Of a stretch of 64,000 nucleotides of DNA, positions 8,079 through 25,136 are shown in pieces. The stretch comes from Stutzerimonas stutzeri (GTDB taxonomy: Bacteria; Pseudomonadota; Gammaproteobacteria; Pseudomonadales; Pseudomonadaceae), in NCBI RefSeq assembly GCF_002909485.1, contig NZ_PPXG01000002.1, positions 1 to 64,000 on the forward strand, written 5' to 3'. The notes below the pieces were generated by a model. It searched no databases. It was not told where the DNA came from and saw only the letters and a program-made list of their open reading frames with translations. Every line of letters begins with the position of its first letter. The stretch's first letter is position 1. The position numbers and the translations under genes were made by a program.

Positions 8079-11000
8079 ATGGCTTACTCATACACTGAGA
8101 AAAAACGAATCCGCAAGGACTTTAGCAAGTTACCGCACGTTATGGACGTGCCGTATCTTTTGGCCATCCAGCTGGATTCGTACCGCGAATTCCTGCAGGC
8201 GGGAGCGACCAAAGATCAGTTCCGCGACATTGGCTTGCATGCAGCCTTCAAATCCGTTTTTCCGATTATCAGCTATTCCGGCAACGCAGCGCTGGAGTAC
8301 GTTGGCTACCGTCTGGGCGACCCGGCGTTTGATGTCAAGGAATGTGTCCTGCGCGGGGTGACCTTCGCTGTTCCTCTGCGCGTTAAGGTGCGCCTGATCA
8401 TTTTCGACAAAGAATCGTCGAACAAGGCCATCAAGGATATCAAGGAGCAGGAAGTCTACATGGGGGAAATCCCCCTGATGACCGAGAACGGTACCTTTAT
8501 CATCAATGGCACCGAGCGCGTCATCGTTTCCCAGCTGCACCGTTCGCCGGGCGTGTTCTTCGATCATGACCGCGGCAAGACCCACAGCTCGGGCAAGCTG
8601 CTGTACTCGGCGCGCATCATTCCTTATCGCGGCTCCTGGCTGGACTTCGAATTCGATCCGAAGGATGCCGTGTTCGTGCGTATTGACCGTCGCCGCAAGC
8701 TGCCGGCTTCGGTGCTGCTGCGGGCGCTGAGCTACAGCACCGAAGAAATACTAGACGCTTTCTACGACACCAATATCTTCCACGTGAAGGGCGAAAGCCT
8801 CTCGTTGGAACTGGTGCCGCAGCGGCTGCGTGGCGAAATCGCGACCTTCGATATCAAGGATGAGAACGGCAAAGTCATCGTCGAGCAAGGTCGGCGCATC
8901 ACTGCGCGTCACATCAATCAGCTCGACAAGTCCGGCATCAAAGAGCTTGAGATGCCGATGGACTACGTGCTGGGTCGTACCGTGGCCAAGGCTATCGTGC
9001 ATCCGGCTACCGGGGAGATCATTGCCGAGTGCAACACCGAGCTGACCGTCGACGCGCTGGCGAAGATCGTAAAAGCGCAGGTTGTTCGCTTCGAGACGTT
9101 GTACACCAACGATATCGACTGTGGTCCGTTCATCTCCGACACGCTGAAGATCGACTCGACCACCAATCAGCTAGAAGCGCTGGTTGAGATCTATCGCATG
9201 ATGCGCCCTGGTGAGCCGCCAACCAAGGATGCTGCCGAGACGTTGTTCAACAATCTGTTCTTTGCGTCGGAACGTTACGATCTGTCCGCCGTAGGTCGGA
9301 TGAAGTTCAACCGTCGTATCGGTCGCACCGAGATCGAAGGTTCGGGCGTGCTGAGCCGCGAAGACATCGTTGCGGTCCTCAAGACCCTGGTCGACATTCG
9401 TAACGGCAAAGGCATTGTCGACGACATCGATCACCTGGGTAACCGTCGTGTCCGTTGTGTCGGCGAGATGGCCGAGAACCAGTTCCGCGTTGGCCTGGTG
9501 CGCGTCGAGCGTGCGGTCAAAGAACGTCTGTCGATGGCCGAAAGTGAAGGCCTGATGCCGCAGGATCTGATCAACGCCAAGCCGGTTGCGGCGGCGGTGA
9601 AAGAGTTCTTCGGTTCCAGTCAGCTTTCGCAGTTTATGGATCAGAACAACCCGCTCTCTGAGATCACCCACAAGCGCCGTGTTTCGGCTCTTGGCCCGGG
9701 CGGTCTGACCCGTGAGCGCGCCGGCTTCGAAGTCCGTGACGTACACCCGACCCACTACGGCCGTGTGTGCCCGATCGAAACACCGGAAGGCCCGAACATC
9801 GGTCTGATCAACTCCCTGGCTGCCTACGCCCGGACCAATCAGTACGGCTTCCTGGAAAGCCCGTATCGCGTGGTCAAGGAAGGCGAAGTTACCGACGAGA
9901 TCGTGTTCCTTTCGGCAATCGAAGAGGCTGACCATGTAATCGCCCAGGCCAGCGCCAAGCTGGATGGCCGTAAGCTGGTTGACGAGCTGGTGGCTGTGCG
10001 TCACCTGAACGAATTCACCGTCAAGGCGCCCGAAGACGTGACGCTGATGGACGTGTCGCCGAAGCAGGTCGTTTCCGTCGCTGCCTCGCTGATCCCGTTC
10101 CTCGAGCATGACGACGCCAACCGCGCTCTGATGGGTTCGAACATGCAGCGTCAGGCCGTGCCGACTCTGCGTTCGGACAAGCCGCTGGTCGGTACCGGCA
10201 TGGAGCGGAACGTGGCGCGCGACTCCGGCGTCTGCGTGGTTGCTCGTCGTGGCGGTGTCATCGATTCGGTCGACGCCAGTCGTGTGGTCGTACGTGTTCA
10301 TGATGCTGAGGTCGAAACCGGCGAGGCTGGTGTCGACATCTACAACCTGACCAAATACACCCGCTCCAACCAGAACACCTGCATCAACCAGCGTCCGCTG
10401 GTTCGCAAGGGTGACGTGGTCGAACGTGGCGATATCATGGCCGATGGCCCTTCCACCGATATGGGTGAGCTGGCGCTCGGGCAGAACATGCGCGTCGCGT
10501 TCATGCCTTGGAACGGCTACAACTTCGAAGACTCCATCCTCCTCTCGGAGCGTGTGGTTCAGGAAGATCGATTCACCACTATCCATATCCAAGAGCTGAC
10601 CTGTGTGTCGCGTGACACCAAGCTCGGCCCAGAGGAAATCACCGCGGACATTCCGAACGTGGGTGAGGCTGCGCTGAACAAGCTGGACGAGGCAGGCATT
10701 GTCTACGTCGGTGCCGAAGTCGGCCCAGGCGATATTCTGGTTGGCAAGGTGACGCCGAAAGGTGAGACCCAGCTGACGCCGGAAGAGAAACTGCTGCGCG
10801 CGATCTTCGGTGAGAAGGCGTCCGATGTTAAGGACACCTCCCTGCGTGTGCCGACCGGCACCAAGGGTACCGTTATCGACGTTCAGGTATTCATCCGCGA
10901 CGGCGTCGAGCGTGACACTCGTGCGTTGGCCATCGAGAAGATGCAGCTCGACGAGATCCGCAAGGACCTCAACGAGGAGTTCCGCATCGTCGAAGGAGCC

Positions 11001-12149
11001 ACCTTCGAGCGCCTGCGCTCGGCTCTGGTCGGAGCGACCGCCGAAGGCGGTGCTGGCCTGAAGAAAGGTGCTGTCATCACCGACGAGATTCTCGACGGAT
11101 TGGAGCACGGCCAGTGGTTCAAGCTGCGCATGGCAGAAGATGCCCTGAACGAGCAGTTGGAAAAGGCCCAGGCCTACATTTCCGACCGCCGTCAGCTGCT
11201 CGACGACAAGTTCGAAGACAAGAAGCGCAAACTGCAGCAGGGCGATGACCTGGCGCCGGGTGTACTGAAGATCGTCAAGGTCTACCTGGCGATCAAGCGG
11301 CGCATTCAGCCGGGTGACAAGATGGCTGGTCGTCACGGTAACAAGGGTGTCGTCTCGGTCATCATGCCGGTAGAAGACATGCCGCATGACGCCAATGGCA
11401 CGCCGGTCGACATCGTGCTCAACCCGCTGGGCGTACCGTCGCGTATGAACGTCGGTCAGATTCTCGAAACCCACCTGGGCCTTGCCGCCAAGGGGCTGGG
11501 TGAGAAAATCAATCTGATGCTCGAAGAGCAGCGCAAGGTCGCTGAGCTACGCAAGTTCCTGCACGAGATATACAACGAGATCGGCGGTCGTCAGGAGAAT
11601 CTGGACGACCTGAGCGATCAGGAGGTGCTGGACCTCGCGAACAACCTGCGTAAGGGTGTTCCAATGGCCACTCCGGTATTCGACGGAGCCAAGGAGCGCG
11701 AGATCAAGGCCATGCTGAAGCTGGCGGATCTGCCGGAAAGCGGTCAAATGCAGCTGTTCGACGGACGCACGGGTAACAAGTTCGAGCGCACCACCACCGT
11801 CGGCTACATGTATATGCTGAAGTTGAACCACCTGGTCGACGACAAGATGCACGCGCGTTCCACCGGTTCCTACAGCCTGGTTACCCAGCAGCCGCTGGGT
11901 GGTAAGGCTCAGTTCGGTGGTCAGCGCTTCGGGGAGATGGAGGTCTGGGCCCTGGAGGCCTATGGCGCCGCCTACACCCTTCAGGAAATGCTCACGGTCA
12001 AGTCGGACGACGTGAACGGGCGGACCAAGATGTACAAGAACATCGTGGACGGCGATCACCGTATGGAGGCCGGCATGCCGGAATCCTTCAACGTATTGAT
12101 CAAAGAGATCCGCTCGCTCGGTATCGATATCGATCTGGAAACCGAATAA
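8079..12149 (+). CDS. rpoB: DNA-directed RNA polymerase subunit beta
   Basis: The 1356 residues cover the complete beta subunit, from [19 protein letters not shown] to a normal C-terminus ([12 protein letters not shown]). The rifampicin-binding cluster (about residues 512-543: [22 protein letters not shown]) has the susceptible wild-type residues. The switch/active-site region [13 protein letters not shown] is intact. It is co-transcribed with rpoC 65 bases downstream. Confidence 0.98.
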   Translation: MAYSYTEKKRIRKDFSKLPHVMDVPYLLAIQLDSYREFLQAGATKDQFRDIGLHAAFKSVFPIISYSGNAALEYVGYRLGDPAFDVKECVLRGVTFAVPLRVKVRLIIFDKESSNKAIKDIKEQEVYMGEIPLMTENGTFIINGTERVIVSQLHRSPGVFFDHDRGKTHSSGKLLYSARIIPYRGSWLDFEFDPKDAVFVRIDRRRKLPASVLLRALSYSTEEILDAFYDTNIFHVKGESLSLELVPQRLRGEIATFDIKDENGKVIVEQGRRITARHINQLDKSGIKELEMPMDYVLGRTVAKAIVHPATGEIIAECNTELTVDALAKIVKAQVVRFETLYTNDIDCGPFISDTLKIDSTTNQLEALVEIYRMMRPGEPPTKDAAETLFNNLFFASERYDLSAVGRMKFNRRIGRTEIEGSGVLSREDIVAVLKTLVDIRNGKGIVDDIDHLGNRRVRCVGEMAENQFRVGLVRVERAVKERLSMAESEGLMPQDLINAKPVAAAVKEFFGSSQLSQFMDQNNPLSEITHKRRVSALGPGGLTRERAGFEVRDVHPTHYGRVCPIETPEGPNIGLINSLAAYARTNQYGFLESPYRVVKEGEVTDEIVFLSAIEEADHVIAQASAKLDGRKLVDELVAVRHLNEFTVKAPEDVTLMDVSPKQVVSVAASLIPFLEHDDANRALMGSNMQRQAVPTLRSDKPLVGTGMERNVARDSGVCVVARRGGVIDSVDASRVVVRVHDAEVETGEAGVDIYNLTKYTRSNQNTCINQRPLVRKGDVVERGDIMADGPSTDMGELALGQNMRVAFMPWNGYNFEDSILLSERVVQEDRFTTIHIQELTCVSRDTKLGPEEITADIPNVGEAALNKLDEAGIVYVGAEVGPGDILVGKVTPKGETQLTPEEKLLRAIFGEKASDVKDTSLRVPTGTKGTVIDVQVFIRDGVERDTRALAIEKMQLDEIRKDLNEEFRIVEGATFERLRSALVGATAEGGAGLKKGAVITDEILDGLEHGQWFKLRMAEDALNEQLEKAQAYISDRRQLLDDKFEDKKRKLQQGDDLAPGVLKIVKVYLAIKRRIQPGDKMAGRHGNKGVVSVIMPVEDMPHDANGTPVDIVLNPLGVPSRMNVGQILETHLGLAAKGLGEKINLMLEEQRKVAELRKFLHEIYNEIGGRQENLDDLSDQEVLDLANNLRKGVPMATPVFDGAKEREIKAMLKLADLPESGQMQLFDGRTGNKFERTTTVGYMYMLKLNHLVDDKMHARSTGSYSLVTQQPLGGKAQFGGQRFGEMEVWALEAYGAAYTLQEMLTVKSDDVNGRTKMYKNIVDGDHRMEAGMPESFNVLIKEIRSLGIDIDLETE

Positions 12150-12214
12150 CCACGCACCGCCTACGCGGCGCCCGGCACTAGCCGGGTGTCGCAGGTCCGT
12201 GAGGAGGAAAGGCC

Positions 12215-16414
<4,200 letters not shown>

Positions 16415-16421
16415 GTGCTTG

Positions 16422-16447
16422 GCCCTGGCTGCAAGCCAGGGCTTGCC
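16422..16447 (+). terminator. Hairpin after rpoC
   Basis: A perfect 9-bp stem GCCCTGGCT / AGCCAGGGC with a 3-nt loop lies just after the rpoC stop, but it is followed only by TTGCCTT. It probably acts as a weak terminator or 3' end stabiliser and directly abuts the str promoter. Confidence 0.55.
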
Positions 16448-16476
16448 TTGACGGTGGGCGAGAAGCTCTTTAGACT
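16448..16476 (+). promoter_or_regulatory. Promoter of the str operon
   Basis: TTGACG (16448-16453, 5/6), 17 bases, TAGACT (16471-16476, 4/6) lie about 78 bases before rpsL. The position between the rpoC hairpin and rpsL fits the start of the rpsL-rpsG-fusA-tufA transcript. Confidence 0.7.
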
Positions 16477-16553
16477 CTCGTACCCCTAATTTGGCGGGGC
16501 TTCGTGCCCTGCCATTTTTCGTTTGTGTCGAAAGACAACAGTGGAGCTAGTAG

Positions 16554-16925
16554 ATGGCAACTATCAACCAGCTGGTACGTCAGCCGCGTAAGCGGGTCGT
16601 CGAAAAAAGCGACGTCCCTGCGCTGCAAAACTGCCCGCAACGTCGTGGCGTGTGCACCCGTGTGTACACCACCACGCCGAAGAAACCGAACTCAGCACTG
16701 CGTAAAGTGTGTCGTGTTCGTCTGACCAATGGCTATGAAGTCGCCTCCTATATCGGCGGTGAAGGCCATAACCTGCAAGAGCACAGCGTAGTGCTGATCC
16801 GTGGCGGTCGTGTAAAAGACCTTCCGGGTGTGCGTTACCACACCGTGCGCGGTTCGCTGGATACCTCCGGCGTTAAGGATCGTAAGCAGGGTCGTTCCAA
16901 GTACGGCGCCAAGCGTCCGAAGTAA
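16554..16925 (+). CDS. rpsL: 30S ribosomal protein S12
   Basis: S12 sits at the decoding centre and controls fidelity. The 123-residue sequence is complete. The streptomycin-relevant lysines K43 (in [12 protein letters not shown]) and K88 (in [13 protein letters not shown]) are wild type, so no target resistance is predicted. First gene of the str operon. Confidence 0.98.
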   Translation: MATINQLVRQPRKRVVEKSDVPALQNCPQRRGVCTRVYTTTPKKPNSALRKVCRVRLTNGYEVASYIGGEGHNLQEHSVVLIRGGRVKDLPGVRYHTVRGSLDTSGVKDRKQGRSKYGAKRPK

Positions 16926-17002
16926 GCAGCATTTTTATTTATTTGAGTCGATAAGAGTAAGGTCGGGCGTAACCTGCGCGTTACTGTTCCGAGCTAACCT
17001 GA

Positions 17003-17494
<492 letters not shown>

Positions 17495-17524
17495 TTCAAG
17501 CGCAACTTTTACGAGGACCTCATT

Positions 17525-19636
17525 GTGGCCCGTACTACCCCTATCAACCGCTACCGTAACATTGGTATCTGTGCCCACGTCGACGCGGGCAAGACAACCA
17601 CCACGGAGCGGATTCTGTTCTACACCGGCCTCAGCCATAAGATGGGTGAAGTGCACGACGGTGCAGCGACTACTGACTGGATGGTTCAGGAGCAGGAGCG
17701 TGGTATCACCATTACCTCTGCTGCTGTGACGACCTTCTGGAAGGGTTCGCGCGGTCAGTATGACAACTATCGTGTCAACGTCATCGATACGCCCGGTCAC
17801 GTCGATTTCACCATTGAAGTGGAGCGCTCGCTTCGCGTACTCGATGGTGCGGTTGTGGTTTTCTGTGGTACTTCGGGCGTTGAGCCGCAGTCGGAAACCG
17901 TATGGCGTCAGGCAAACAAGTACGGTGTTCCGCGTATTGTCTACGTCAACAAGATGGACCGTGCTGGGGCTGACTTCCTGCGCGTCGTTGGCCAGATCAA
18001 GAATCGCCTGGGTCATACTCCGGTGCCGATTCAGCTCGCCATTGGCGCAGAAGAGAACTTCGAAGGTCAGATCGATCTGATCAAGATGAAGGCCATCTAC
18101 TGGAACGACGATGACAAGGGTACATCCTACCGTGAGGAGGAGATCCCGGCCGAGCTTCAGGATCTGGCGGATGAGTGGCGCTCGAACATGGTCGAGTCAG
18201 CTGCTGAAGCCAACGAAGAGCTGATGAACAAGTACCTCGAGGGTGGCGAGCTGACTGTCGAGGAAATCAAGGCAGGCCTGCGCGCGCGCACCCTGGCTGG
18301 TGAAATCGTTCCTGCGGTCTGCGGATCCTCTTTCAAGAACAAGGGCGTGCCTCTGGTTCTGGATGCGGTGATCGAGTTCCTGCCTGCTCCTACTGAGATT
18401 CCTGCCATTCAGGGTGTTCACCCTGATAGCACCGAAGAGAACGAGATCAAGGACGAGCGTCACGCTGACGACAGCGAACCGTTCTCGGCGCTGGCGTTCA
18501 AGATTGCCACCGACCCGTTCGTTGGTACTCTGACCTTTGTTCGTGTTTATTCGGGTGTGCTGAATTCTGGCGACTCGGTCATCAACTCGGTCAAAGGTAA
18601 GAAAGAGCGCGTTGGTCGTATGGTGCAGATGCACGCCAACCAGCGTGAAGAAATCAAGGAAGTGCGGGCGGGCGACATCGCAGCTTTGATCGGTATGAAG
18701 GACGTCACTACGGGAGAAACCCTGTGTGATGCTGACAAGCCCATCATCCTTGAGCGTATGGACTTCCCGGAGCCAGTTATTTCGGTAGCAGTTGAGCCGA
18801 AGACCAAGGCTGACCAGGAAAAGATGGGTATTGCGCTGGGCAAGTTGGCCCAAGAAGACCCGTCGTTCCGCGTCAAGACCGACGAAGAGACTGGTCAGAC
18901 CATCATCTCCGGCATGGGCGAGCTGCACCTGGACATCCTTGTCGACCGTATGCGTCGCGAGTTCAACGTCGAGGCCAATATCGGCAAGCCGCAGGTTTCA
19001 TACCGCGAGAAGATCACCAAGAGCTGCGAAATCGAAGGTAAGTTCGTTCGTCAGTCCGGTGGTCGCGGTCAGTTTGGACATTGCTGGATTCGCTTCGCTC
19101 CGGCGGATGAGGGTCAGGAAGGTCTGGTATTCGTCAATGAGGTAGTGGGTGGTGTGGTTCCGAAGGAATACATTCCGGCTATCCAGAAGGGTATCGAAGA
19201 GCAGATGAAGAACGGCGTTGTCGCCGGCTATCCCCTCATCGGCTTGAAAGCAACCGTATTTGACGGTTCCTACCATGATGTCGACTCCAACGAGATGGCT
19301 TTCAAGGTAGCGGCTTCCATGGCGACCAAGCAGCTGGCCCAGAAGGGCGGTGGCGTTGTGCTTGAGCCGATCATGAAAGTAGAGGTGGTAACCCCTGAGG
19401 ACTACATGGGTGACGTGATGGGTGACCTGAATCGTCGTCGTGGTCTGATCCAGGGTATGGAAGACACGGTTACCGGTAAGGTGATCCGTGCCGAGGTTCC
19501 GCTGGGTGAGATGTTCGGGTATGCGACCGACGTTCGGTCCATGTCCCAGGGTCGCGCAAGCTACTCCATGGAATTCTCCAAATACTCCGAGGCTCCGTCG
19601 AATATCGTCGAAGCTCTGGTTAAAAAACAAGGTTGA
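17525..19636 (+). CDS. fusA: Elongation factor G
   Basis: EF-G is the translocation and ribosome-recycling GTPase. The 703 residues cover all five domains: G1 [10 protein letters not shown] (17-26), DTPGH, NKMD, and C-terminal [20 protein letters not shown]. The start is GTG behind ACGAGG. It lies between rpsG (30 nt) and tufA (30 nt), the classic order. Confidence 0.98.
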   Translation: MARTTPINRYRNIGICAHVDAGKTTTTERILFYTGLSHKMGEVHDGAATTDWMVQEQERGITITSAAVTTFWKGSRGQYDNYRVNVIDTPGHVDFTIEVERSLRVLDGAVVVFCGTSGVEPQSETVWRQANKYGVPRIVYVNKMDRAGADFLRVVGQIKNRLGHTPVPIQLAIGAEENFEGQIDLIKMKAIYWNDDDKGTSYREEEIPAELQDLADEWRSNMVESAAEANEELMNKYLEGGELTVEEIKAGLRARTLAGEIVPAVCGSSFKNKGVPLVLDAVIEFLPAPTEIPAIQGVHPDSTEENEIKDERHADDSEPFSALAFKIATDPFVGTLTFVRVYSGVLNSGDSVINSVKGKKERVGRMVQMHANQREEIKEVRAGDIAALIGMKDVTTGETLCDADKPIILERMDFPEPVISVAVEPKTKADQEKMGIALGKLAQEDPSFRVKTDEETGQTIISGMGELHLDILVDRMRREFNVEANIGKPQVSYREKITKSCEIEGKFVRQSGGRGQFGHCWIRFAPADEGQEGLVFVNEVVGGVVPKEYIPAIQKGIEEQMKNGVVAGYPLIGLKATVFDGSYHDVDSNEMAFKVAASMATKQLAQKGGGVVLEPIMKVEVVTPEDYMGDVMGDLNRRRGLIQGMEDTVTGKVIRAEVPLGEMFGYATDVRSMSQGRASYSMEFSKYSEAPSNIVEALVKKQG

Positions 19637-19666
19637 TTCAGCCCTTTAAGTAAGAGGTTTACTGTC

Positions 19667-20860
19667 GTGGCTAAGGAAAAGTTCGAACGTAACAAACCGC
19701 ACGTCAACGTCGGCACCATTGGTCACGTCGACCATGGCAAGACTACTCTGACTGCCGCTCTGACTCGCGTGTGCTCCGAGGTTTTCGGTTCCGCTCGTGT
19801 CGACTTCGACAAGATCGATAGCGCACCGGAAGAGAAGGCTCGCGGTATTACCATCAACACCGCGCACGTAGAGTACGACTCCAATATTCGTCACTACGCG
19901 CACGTTGATTGCCCGGGTCACGCTGACTATGTGAAGAACATGATCACCGGTGCTGCCCAGATGGACGGAGCGATCCTGGTTTGCTCCGCTGCTGACGGCC
20001 CCATGCCGCAGACTCGCGAGCACATCCTACTGTCCCGTCAGGTTGGTGTTCCCTACATCGTCGTGTTCCTGAACAAGGCTGACATGGTTGATGACGCCGA
20101 GCTGCTGGAGCTGGTGGAGATGGAAGTGCGCGACTTGCTCAGCACTTACGACTTCCCGGGCGACGACACCCCGATCATCATCGGCTCCGCGCTGATGGCT
20201 CTGAACGGTCAGGACGACAACGAGATGGGCACCACTGCCGTCAAGAAGCTCGTCGAGACTCTGGATACTTATATCCCTGAGCCGGTTCGCGCCATCGACA
20301 AGCCGTTCCTGATGCCGATCGAGGACGTGTTCTCCATCTCTGGTCGCGGTACTGTTGTGACCGGTCGTGTAGAGCGCGGTATCGTCAAGATCCAGGAAGA
20401 AATCGAGATCGTTGGTCTGCGTGACACCACCAAGACCACCTGTACCGGTGTCGAGATGTTCCGCAAGCTGCTCGACGAAGGTCGTGCTGGTGAGAACTGT
20501 GGCGTACTGCTGCGCGGCACCAAGCGTGACGACGTAGAGCGTGGCCAGGTACTGGCCAAGCCGGGCACCATCAAGCCGCACACCAAGTTCGAAGCTGAAG
20601 TGTACGTTCTGTCCAAAGAGGAAGGTGGTCGTCACACTCCTTTCTTCAAGGGCTACCGTCCTCAGTTCTACTTCCGTACCACCGACGTTACCGGTTCGTG
20701 CGAACTGCCGGAAGGCGTTGAGATGGTCATGCCGGGCGACAACGTGAAAATGGTTGTTACCCTGATCAAGCCGATCGCCATGGAAGATGGTCTGCGCTTC
20801 GCAATTCGCGAAGGTGGCCGTACCGTTGGTGCTGGCGTGGTTGCCAAGATCGTCGAGTAA
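19667..20860 (+). CDS. tufA: Elongation factor Tu (copy A)
   Basis: This is the second EF-Tu gene, with a protein identical to tufB (397 aa). It starts with GTG where tufB has ATG. The DNA differs by eye only in the first three codons and the last several (GTGGTTGCC...GAGTAA here, GTAGTTGCT...GAATAA in tufB). It ends the str operon with its own terminator, so the two copies are under different promoters. Confidence 0.98.
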   Translation: MAKEKFERNKPHVNVGTIGHVDHGKTTLTAALTRVCSEVFGSARVDFDKIDSAPEEKARGITINTAHVEYDSNIRHYAHVDCPGHADYVKNMITGAAQMDGAILVCSAADGPMPQTREHILLSRQVGVPYIVVFLNKADMVDDAELLELVEMEVRDLLSTYDFPGDDTPIIIGSALMALNGQDDNEMGTTAVKKLVETLDTYIPEPVRAIDKPFLMPIEDVFSISGRGTVVTGRVERGIVKIQEEIEIVGLRDTTKTTCTGVEMFRKLLDEGRAGENCGVLLRGTKRDDVERGQVLAKPGTIKPHTKFEAEVYVLSKEEGGRHTPFFKGYRPQFYFRTTDVTGSCELPEGVEMVMPGDNVKMVVTLIKPIAMEDGLRFAIREGGRTVGAGVVAKIVE

Positions 20861-20875
20861 TATTTGTCGATGATG

Positions 20876-20901
20876 AAAAGGGCCCCTTCGGGGCCCTTTT
20901 C
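20876..20901 (+). terminator. str operon terminator after tufA
   Basis: A perfect stem AAAAGGGCCCC / GGGGCCCTTTT with a TTC(G) loop and built-in T tract. It separates the str operon from the S10 promoter 17 bases further on and should work in both directions. Confidence 0.92.
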
Positions 20902-20917
20902 TATTGTTGATCATTTA

Positions 20918-20946
20918 TTGACACCCTCTAAGCGCATCCGTACAAT
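20918..20946 (+). promoter_or_regulatory. Promoter of the S10 operon
   Basis: A perfect -35 box TTGACA (20918-20923), a 17-base spacer and TACAAT (20941-20946, 5/6): the best sigma70 promoter in the window. The leader from the likely start (about 20953) to rpsJ is only about 57 nt. Confidence 0.88.
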
Positions 20947-21009
20947 TGCGCCTCCTTTTACCGGGGGTATTGCGCCTGGTAGGGTGGCTACTTGGAGTCT
21001 GAGGTCAAA

Positions 21010-21321
21010 ATGCAAAACCAACAAATCCGTATTCGGTTGAAGGCTTTTGACCATCGCCTGATCGATCAATCAACCCAGGAAATCGTGGAAACCGCGAAAC
21101 GTACTGGTGCTCAGGTGCGTGGTCCGATTCCGCTGCCAACCCGCAAAGAGCGGTTCACTGTGCTGGTTTCTCCGCACGTCAATAAAGATGCGCGCGATCA
21201 GTATGAAATTCGAACCCATAAGCGTGTGCTGGACATCGTTCAGCCGACCGACAAAACCGTCGATGCGCTAATGAAGCTCGATCTTGCGGCTGGTGTGGAA
21301 GTGCAGATCAGCCTCGGCTAA
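21010..21321 (+). CDS. rpsJ: 30S ribosomal protein S10 (NusE)
   Basis: S10 is a 30S head protein and, with NusB, an antitermination factor that also contacts NusG. The 103 residues match the family. The ATG at 21010 gives [19 protein letters not shown]; an ATG at 20992 would add six non-family residues. Partners nusG (4951) and nusB (61040) are in the same window. First gene of the S10 operon. Confidence 0.97.
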
Positions 21322-21403
21322 AACCTGAGAGTTTTAGTCGTGTAACGCTCTGAAATGGGCGGCCATAGCGGGTGAAAGCCCCGTACACTCAAGAGGTTAC
21401 AAC

Positions 21404-22039
21404 ATGACTATTGGTGTAGTCGGTCGTAAATGCGGCATGACCCGCGTTTTCACCGAGGATGGTGTCTCTATTCCGGTTACGGTCATTGAGATCGAGCCGA
21501 ATCGCGTCACCCAATTCAAGAATGAAGAGAGCGATGGCTATCGTGCAGTGCAGGTTACTGTCGGTGAGCGTCGCGCGTCCCGTGTTACCAAGGCTCAGGC
21601 CGGTCACTTCGCCAAGGCGAATGTAGCTGCTGGTCGTGGTGTCTGGGAATTCCGCCTTGATGGCGAGGAGTTCCAGGTTGGTGACCAGATCAATGCTGAG
21701 ATTTTCCAGGCAGGGCAGATGGTGGATGTCACCGGTCAGTCCAAGGGTAAAGGCTTTGCCGGTACCATCAAGCGCTGGAATTTCCGTGGTCAGGACAATA
21801 CCCACGGTAACTCCGTATCCCACCGCGTCCCGGGCTCTATCGGTCAGTGCCAGACTCCAGGTCGTGTATTCAAGGGCAAGAAGATGTCCGGGCACATGGG
21901 CGCCGAGCGCGTAACCGTGCAGTCTCTGGAAATCGTGCGTGTCGATGCTGAGCGGAATCTGCTGTTGGTGAAGGGCGCAGTGCCCGGCGCCACTGGTGGT
22001 GACGTGCTCGTGCGTCCGGCCGCCAAGGCTCGCGGTTAA
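21404..22039 (+). CDS. rplC: 50S ribosomal protein L3
   Basis: L3 is an early-assembly protein whose long loop reaches the peptidyl-transferase centre. The 211 residues show [16 protein letters not shown] and the loop with [39 protein letters not shown]. Its Gln (in SIGQCQTPG) is the usual methylation site in E. coli. It follows rpsJ by 82 bases. Confidence 0.97.
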   Translation: MTIGVVGRKCGMTRVFTEDGVSIPVTVIEIEPNRVTQFKNEESDGYRAVQVTVGERRASRVTKAQAGHFAKANVAAGRGVWEFRLDGEEFQVGDQINAEIFQAGQMVDVTGQSKGKGFAGTIKRWNFRGQDNTHGNSVSHRVPGSIGQCQTPGRVFKGKKMSGHMGAERVTVQSLEIVRVDAERNLLLVKGAVPGATGGDVLVRPAAKARG

Positions 22040-22051
22040 GGGGGAGTTCAC

Positions 22052-22654
22052 ATGCAATTGAATGTAAATGGCGCACAGGCCATCGAAGTCTCCGATCGCA
22101 CCTTTGGTGGCGATTACAACGAGACGCTGGTGCACCAGGCAGTCGTCGCCTACATGGCTGGCGGTCGGCAGGGTAGCAAGCAGCAGAAGACCCGTTCCGA
22201 TGTGTCCGGTGGTGGCAAGCGTCCGTGGCGTCAGAAGGGCACCGGTCGCGCTCGCGCCGGTACCACTCGTGGTCCGATCTGGCGTGGCGGTGGCGTTACC
22301 TTTGCTGCTCGTCCGCAGAACCATGAGCAGAAGCTGAACAAGAAGATGTACCGCGCTGCAATGCGCTCGATTCTTGCTGAGCTGGTTCGCTCCGAGCGTC
22401 TGGTTGTCGTTGAGGATTTCGCCGTCGATGCCCCGAAGACCAAGGTGCTTGCTAGCAAGCTCAATGGTATGGGTCTTAGTGACGTGCTGATCGTTTCCGA
22501 TGCTGTCGATCAGAACCTGTACCTGGCTGCGCGCAATCTGCCGCATGTCGATGTACGTGACGTGCAGGGTTCCGATCCGGTCAGCCTGATCGCCTATGAC
22601 AAGGTGCTGATCACCGTGTCGGCTGTGAAGAAATTCGAGGAGCTGCTGGGATGA
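22052..22654 (+). CDS. rplD: 50S ribosomal protein L4
   Basis: L4 lines the exit tunnel and in E. coli represses the S10 operon. The 200 residues show the tunnel loop ([37 protein letters not shown]) without the macrolide-resistance changes I know. It overlaps rplW by 4 nt (ATGA). Confidence 0.97.
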   Translation: MQLNVNGAQAIEVSDRTFGGDYNETLVHQAVVAYMAGGRQGSKQQKTRSDVSGGGKRPWRQKGTGRARAGTTRGPIWRGGGVTFAARPQNHEQKLNKKMYRAAMRSILAELVRSERLVVVEDFAVDAPKTKVLASKLNGMGLSDVLIVSDAVDQNLYLAARNLPHVDVRDVQGSDPVSLIAYDKVLITVSAVKKFEELLG

Positions 22655-22950
22655 ACCAGGAACGCGTATTCAAAGTCCTGCTTGGTCCGCACGTCTCCGA
22701 GAAGGCTACCGTGCTGGCTGACAGCAAGAAGCAATTCGTTTTCAAGGTTGCGACCGACGCAACCAAGCTGGAAATCAAGAAGGCTGTTGAAAGCCTGTTC
22801 GACGTGAAGGTCGCTGCCGTCAATACCCTGAATGTTCAGGGCAAGACCAAGCGTACCGCTCGCGGCCTGGGCAAGCGCAACGACTGGAAGAAGGCGTACA
22901 TCGCGCTTCAGCCAGGCCAGGATCTCGATTTCTCCGGCAGTGCTGAGTAA
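22651..22950 (+). CDS. rplW: 50S ribosomal protein L23
   Basis: L23 sits at the tunnel exit and is the docking site for SRP and trigger factor. The 99 residues begin [20 protein letters not shown] and carry the conserved [12 protein letters not shown] segment. Translationally coupled to rplD. Confidence 0.97.
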   Translation: MNQERVFKVLLGPHVSEKATVLADSKKQFVFKVATDATKLEIKKAVESLFDVKVAAVNTLNVQGKTKRTARGLGKRNDWKKAYIALQPGQDLDFSGSAE

Positions 22951-22964
22951 GGAAGGGGTGCATC

Positions 22965-23786
22965 ATGGCAATTGTTAAATGCAAACCGACTTCCGCGGGC
23001 CGCCGTTTTGTGGTCAAGGTGGTCAATCAGGAGCTGCACAAAGGCGCTCCTTACGCACCGCTGCTCGAGAAGAAGTCGAAGACTGGTGGTCGTAACAACA
23101 ACGGTCGTATCACTACTCGCCACATCGGCGGTGGTCATAAGCAGCACTATCGTTTGGTCGATTTTCGCCGTAACAAGGATGGCATTCCTGCCATCGTCGA
23201 GCGTATCGAATACGATCCGAACCGTACTGCGCACATTGCGTTGTTGAAGTATGCCGACGGTGAGCGTCGCTACATCATCGCGCCGAAAGGTGTAAGTGCT
23301 GGCGATCAGCTGCTGTCGGGCATCAATGCACCGATCAAGGCTGGCAACAGCCTGCCGCTGCGTAACATTCCGCTGGGTTCTACCGTTCACGGTGTAGAGC
23401 TCAAGCCGGGCAAGGGTGCTCAGATCGCTCGCTCCGCTGGTGCTTCGGCTCAGCTGGTTGCTCGTGAGGGTTCCTACGTAACGTTGCGTCTGCGTTCCGG
23501 CGAGATGCGCAAAGTGTTGGCTGAGTGCCGTGCGACCTTGGGCGAAGTCTCGAATTCCGAGCATAGCCTGCGTTCGCTGGGTAAGGCCGGTGCCAAGCGC
23601 TGGAAGGGTATTCGTCCTACCGTTCGTGGTGTCGCGATGAACCCGGTCGACCACCCACACGGTGGTGGTGAAGGTCGTACCTCCGGTGGTCGTCATCCGG
23701 TGTCGCCATGGGGCTTCCCGACTAAGGGCGCGAAGACCCGCACTAACAAGCGCACCGATAACATGATCGTCCGTCGTCGCAAGTAA
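22965..23786 (+). CDS. rplB: 50S ribosomal protein L2
   Basis: L2 is essential for subunit joining and peptidyl-transferase activity. The 273 residues carry the invariant C-terminal [14 protein letters not shown] with the critical histidine, and end in [11 protein letters not shown]. Preceded by GGAAGGGG. Confidence 0.97.
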   Translation: MAIVKCKPTSAGRRFVVKVVNQELHKGAPYAPLLEKKSKTGGRNNNGRITTRHIGGGHKQHYRLVDFRRNKDGIPAIVERIEYDPNRTAHIALLKYADGERRYIIAPKGVSAGDQLLSGINAPIKAGNSLPLRNIPLGSTVHGVELKPGKGAQIARSAGASAQLVAREGSYVTLRLRSGEMRKVLAECRATLGEVSNSEHSLRSLGKAGAKRWKGIRPTVRGVAMNPVDHPHGGGEGRTSGGRHPVSPWGFPTKGAKTRTNKRTDNMIVRRRK

Positions 23787-23802
23787 CTAGAGGGATACGA
23801 CA

Positions 23803-24078
23803 GTGCCGCGTTCTCTGAAAAAAGGTCCTTTTATCGATCTTCACCTATTGAAGAAGGTCGAAGTGGCGGTGGAAAAGAATGATCGCAAGCCAGTTAAAAC
23901 CTGGTCGCGTCGTTCGATGATCCTGCCACAAATGGTCGGTCTGACCATCGCTGTACATAACGGTCGCCAGCATGTTCCCGTTCTCGTGAACGAAGACATG
24001 GTCGGCCATAAACTCGGCGAGTTCGCTGGTACCCGCACTTATCGCGGGCACGTAGCGGACAAGAAAGGCAAGCGCTAA
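23803..24078 (+). CDS. rpsS: 30S ribosomal protein S19
   Basis: S19 forms a complex with S13 in the 30S head near the A site. The 91 residues begin [19 protein letters not shown] after a GTG start; the conserved [16 protein letters not shown] is present. Confidence 0.97.
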   Translation: MPRSLKKGPFIDLHLLKKVEVAVEKNDRKPVKTWSRRSMILPQMVGLTIAVHNGRQHVPVLVNEDMVGHKLGEFAGTRTYRGHVADKKGKR

Positions 24079-24091
24079 GGGGTAAGGAAAG

Positions 24092-24424
24092 ATGGAAGTA
24101 GCCGCTAAGTTGTCGGGCGCTCGCATCTCCGCCCAGAAAGCCCGCCTGGTCGCCGACCAGATCCGCGGGAAGAAGGTGGGCGAAGCGCTCAACCTCCTGG
24201 CTTTCAGTAGCAAGAAAGCCGCCGAGATCATGAAGAAAGTGCTGGAGTCGGCCGTTGCCAACGCCGAGCACAACGAAGGCGCCGATGTGGATGATCTCAA
24301 GGTCTCCACAGTCTTCGTCAACGAAGGGCGTTCGCTTAAGCGCATCATGCCGCGTGCCAAAGGCCGCGCTGATCGCATCGTCAAGCGGTCTTGCCATATC
24401 ACTGTCAAGGTTGCGGACAAGTAA
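24092..24424 (+). CDS. rplV: 50S ribosomal protein L22
   Basis: L22 forms the tunnel constriction together with L4. The 110 residues are complete, with the beta-hairpin loop ([20 protein letters not shown]) intact and no loop deletion of the kind seen in macrolide resistance. Confidence 0.97.
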
Positions 24425-24437
24425 CGGAGTCGATCAG

Positions 24438-25124
24438 ATGGGTCAGAAAGTACATCCCACTGGCATTCGCCTGGGAATCGTCAAGGAGCACACCTCCGTC
24501 TGGTACGCAGACGGCCGCACGTATGCAGACTATCTGCTTGCAGATCTGAACGTGCGTCAGTACCTCCAGGACAAATTAAAAAGCGCGTCCGTAAGCCGTA
24601 TCGATATCCATCGCCCGGCTCAAACCGCACGCATCACCATCCACACCGCTCGTCCTGGCATCGTTATCGGGAAGAAAGGTGAGGATGTTGAGAAGCTGCG
24701 TCAGGACCTGACCAAGCAAATGGGTGTGCCTGTGCACATCAATATCGAAGAGATCCGCAAGCCGGAGCTCGACGCCATGCTGGTTGCACAGAGCGTAGCT
24801 CAGCAGCTGGAACGTCGCGTTATGTTCCGTCGCGCCATGAAGCGCGCCGTGCAGAACGCCATGCGTATTGGTGCCAAAGGCATCAAAATCCAGGTCAGTG
24901 GTCGTCTGGGTGGGGCTGAAATCGCCCGTACCGAGTGGTATCGCGAAGGTCGTGTGCCTCTGCACACCCTGCGTGCCGATATCGATTACAACACTTACGA
25001 AGCGCACACCACCTACGGTGTGATCGGCGTCAAGGTATGGATCTTCAAAGGCGAAGTGATTGGTGGTCGCCATGAAGAGCTCAAGCCTCAAGCGCCCGCT
25101 CCTCGTAAAAAAGCTGCTAAGTAA
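24438..25124 (+). CDS. rpsC: 30S ribosomal protein S3
   Basis: S3 lines the mRNA entry channel and carries helicase-like basic residues. The 228 residues show the KH motif ([14 protein letters not shown]) and a Lys/Pro/Ala tail. The ATG at 24438 gives the family start [14 protein letters not shown] and follows AACGGAG; an upstream in-frame ATG at 24255 only reads through rplV out of frame. Confidence 0.97.
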   Translation: MGQKVHPTGIRLGIVKEHTSVWYADGRTYADYLLADLNVRQYLQDKLKSASVSRIDIHRPAQTARITIHTARPGIVIGKKGEDVEKLRQDLTKQMGVPVHINIEEIRKPELDAMLVAQSVAQQLERRVMFRRAMKRAVQNAMRIGAKGIKIQVSGRLGGAEIARTEWYREGRVPLHTLRADIDYNTYEAHTTYGVIGVKVWIFKGEVIGGRHEELKPQAPAPRKKAAK

Positions 25125-25136
25125 GGGGTACGCCAG

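Noticed and set aside
9171..11474. Long minus-strand open frame (767 codons) opposite rpoB
   Set aside because: It is a mirror of the strong third-position GC bias of rpoB. The product resembles no protein I know.
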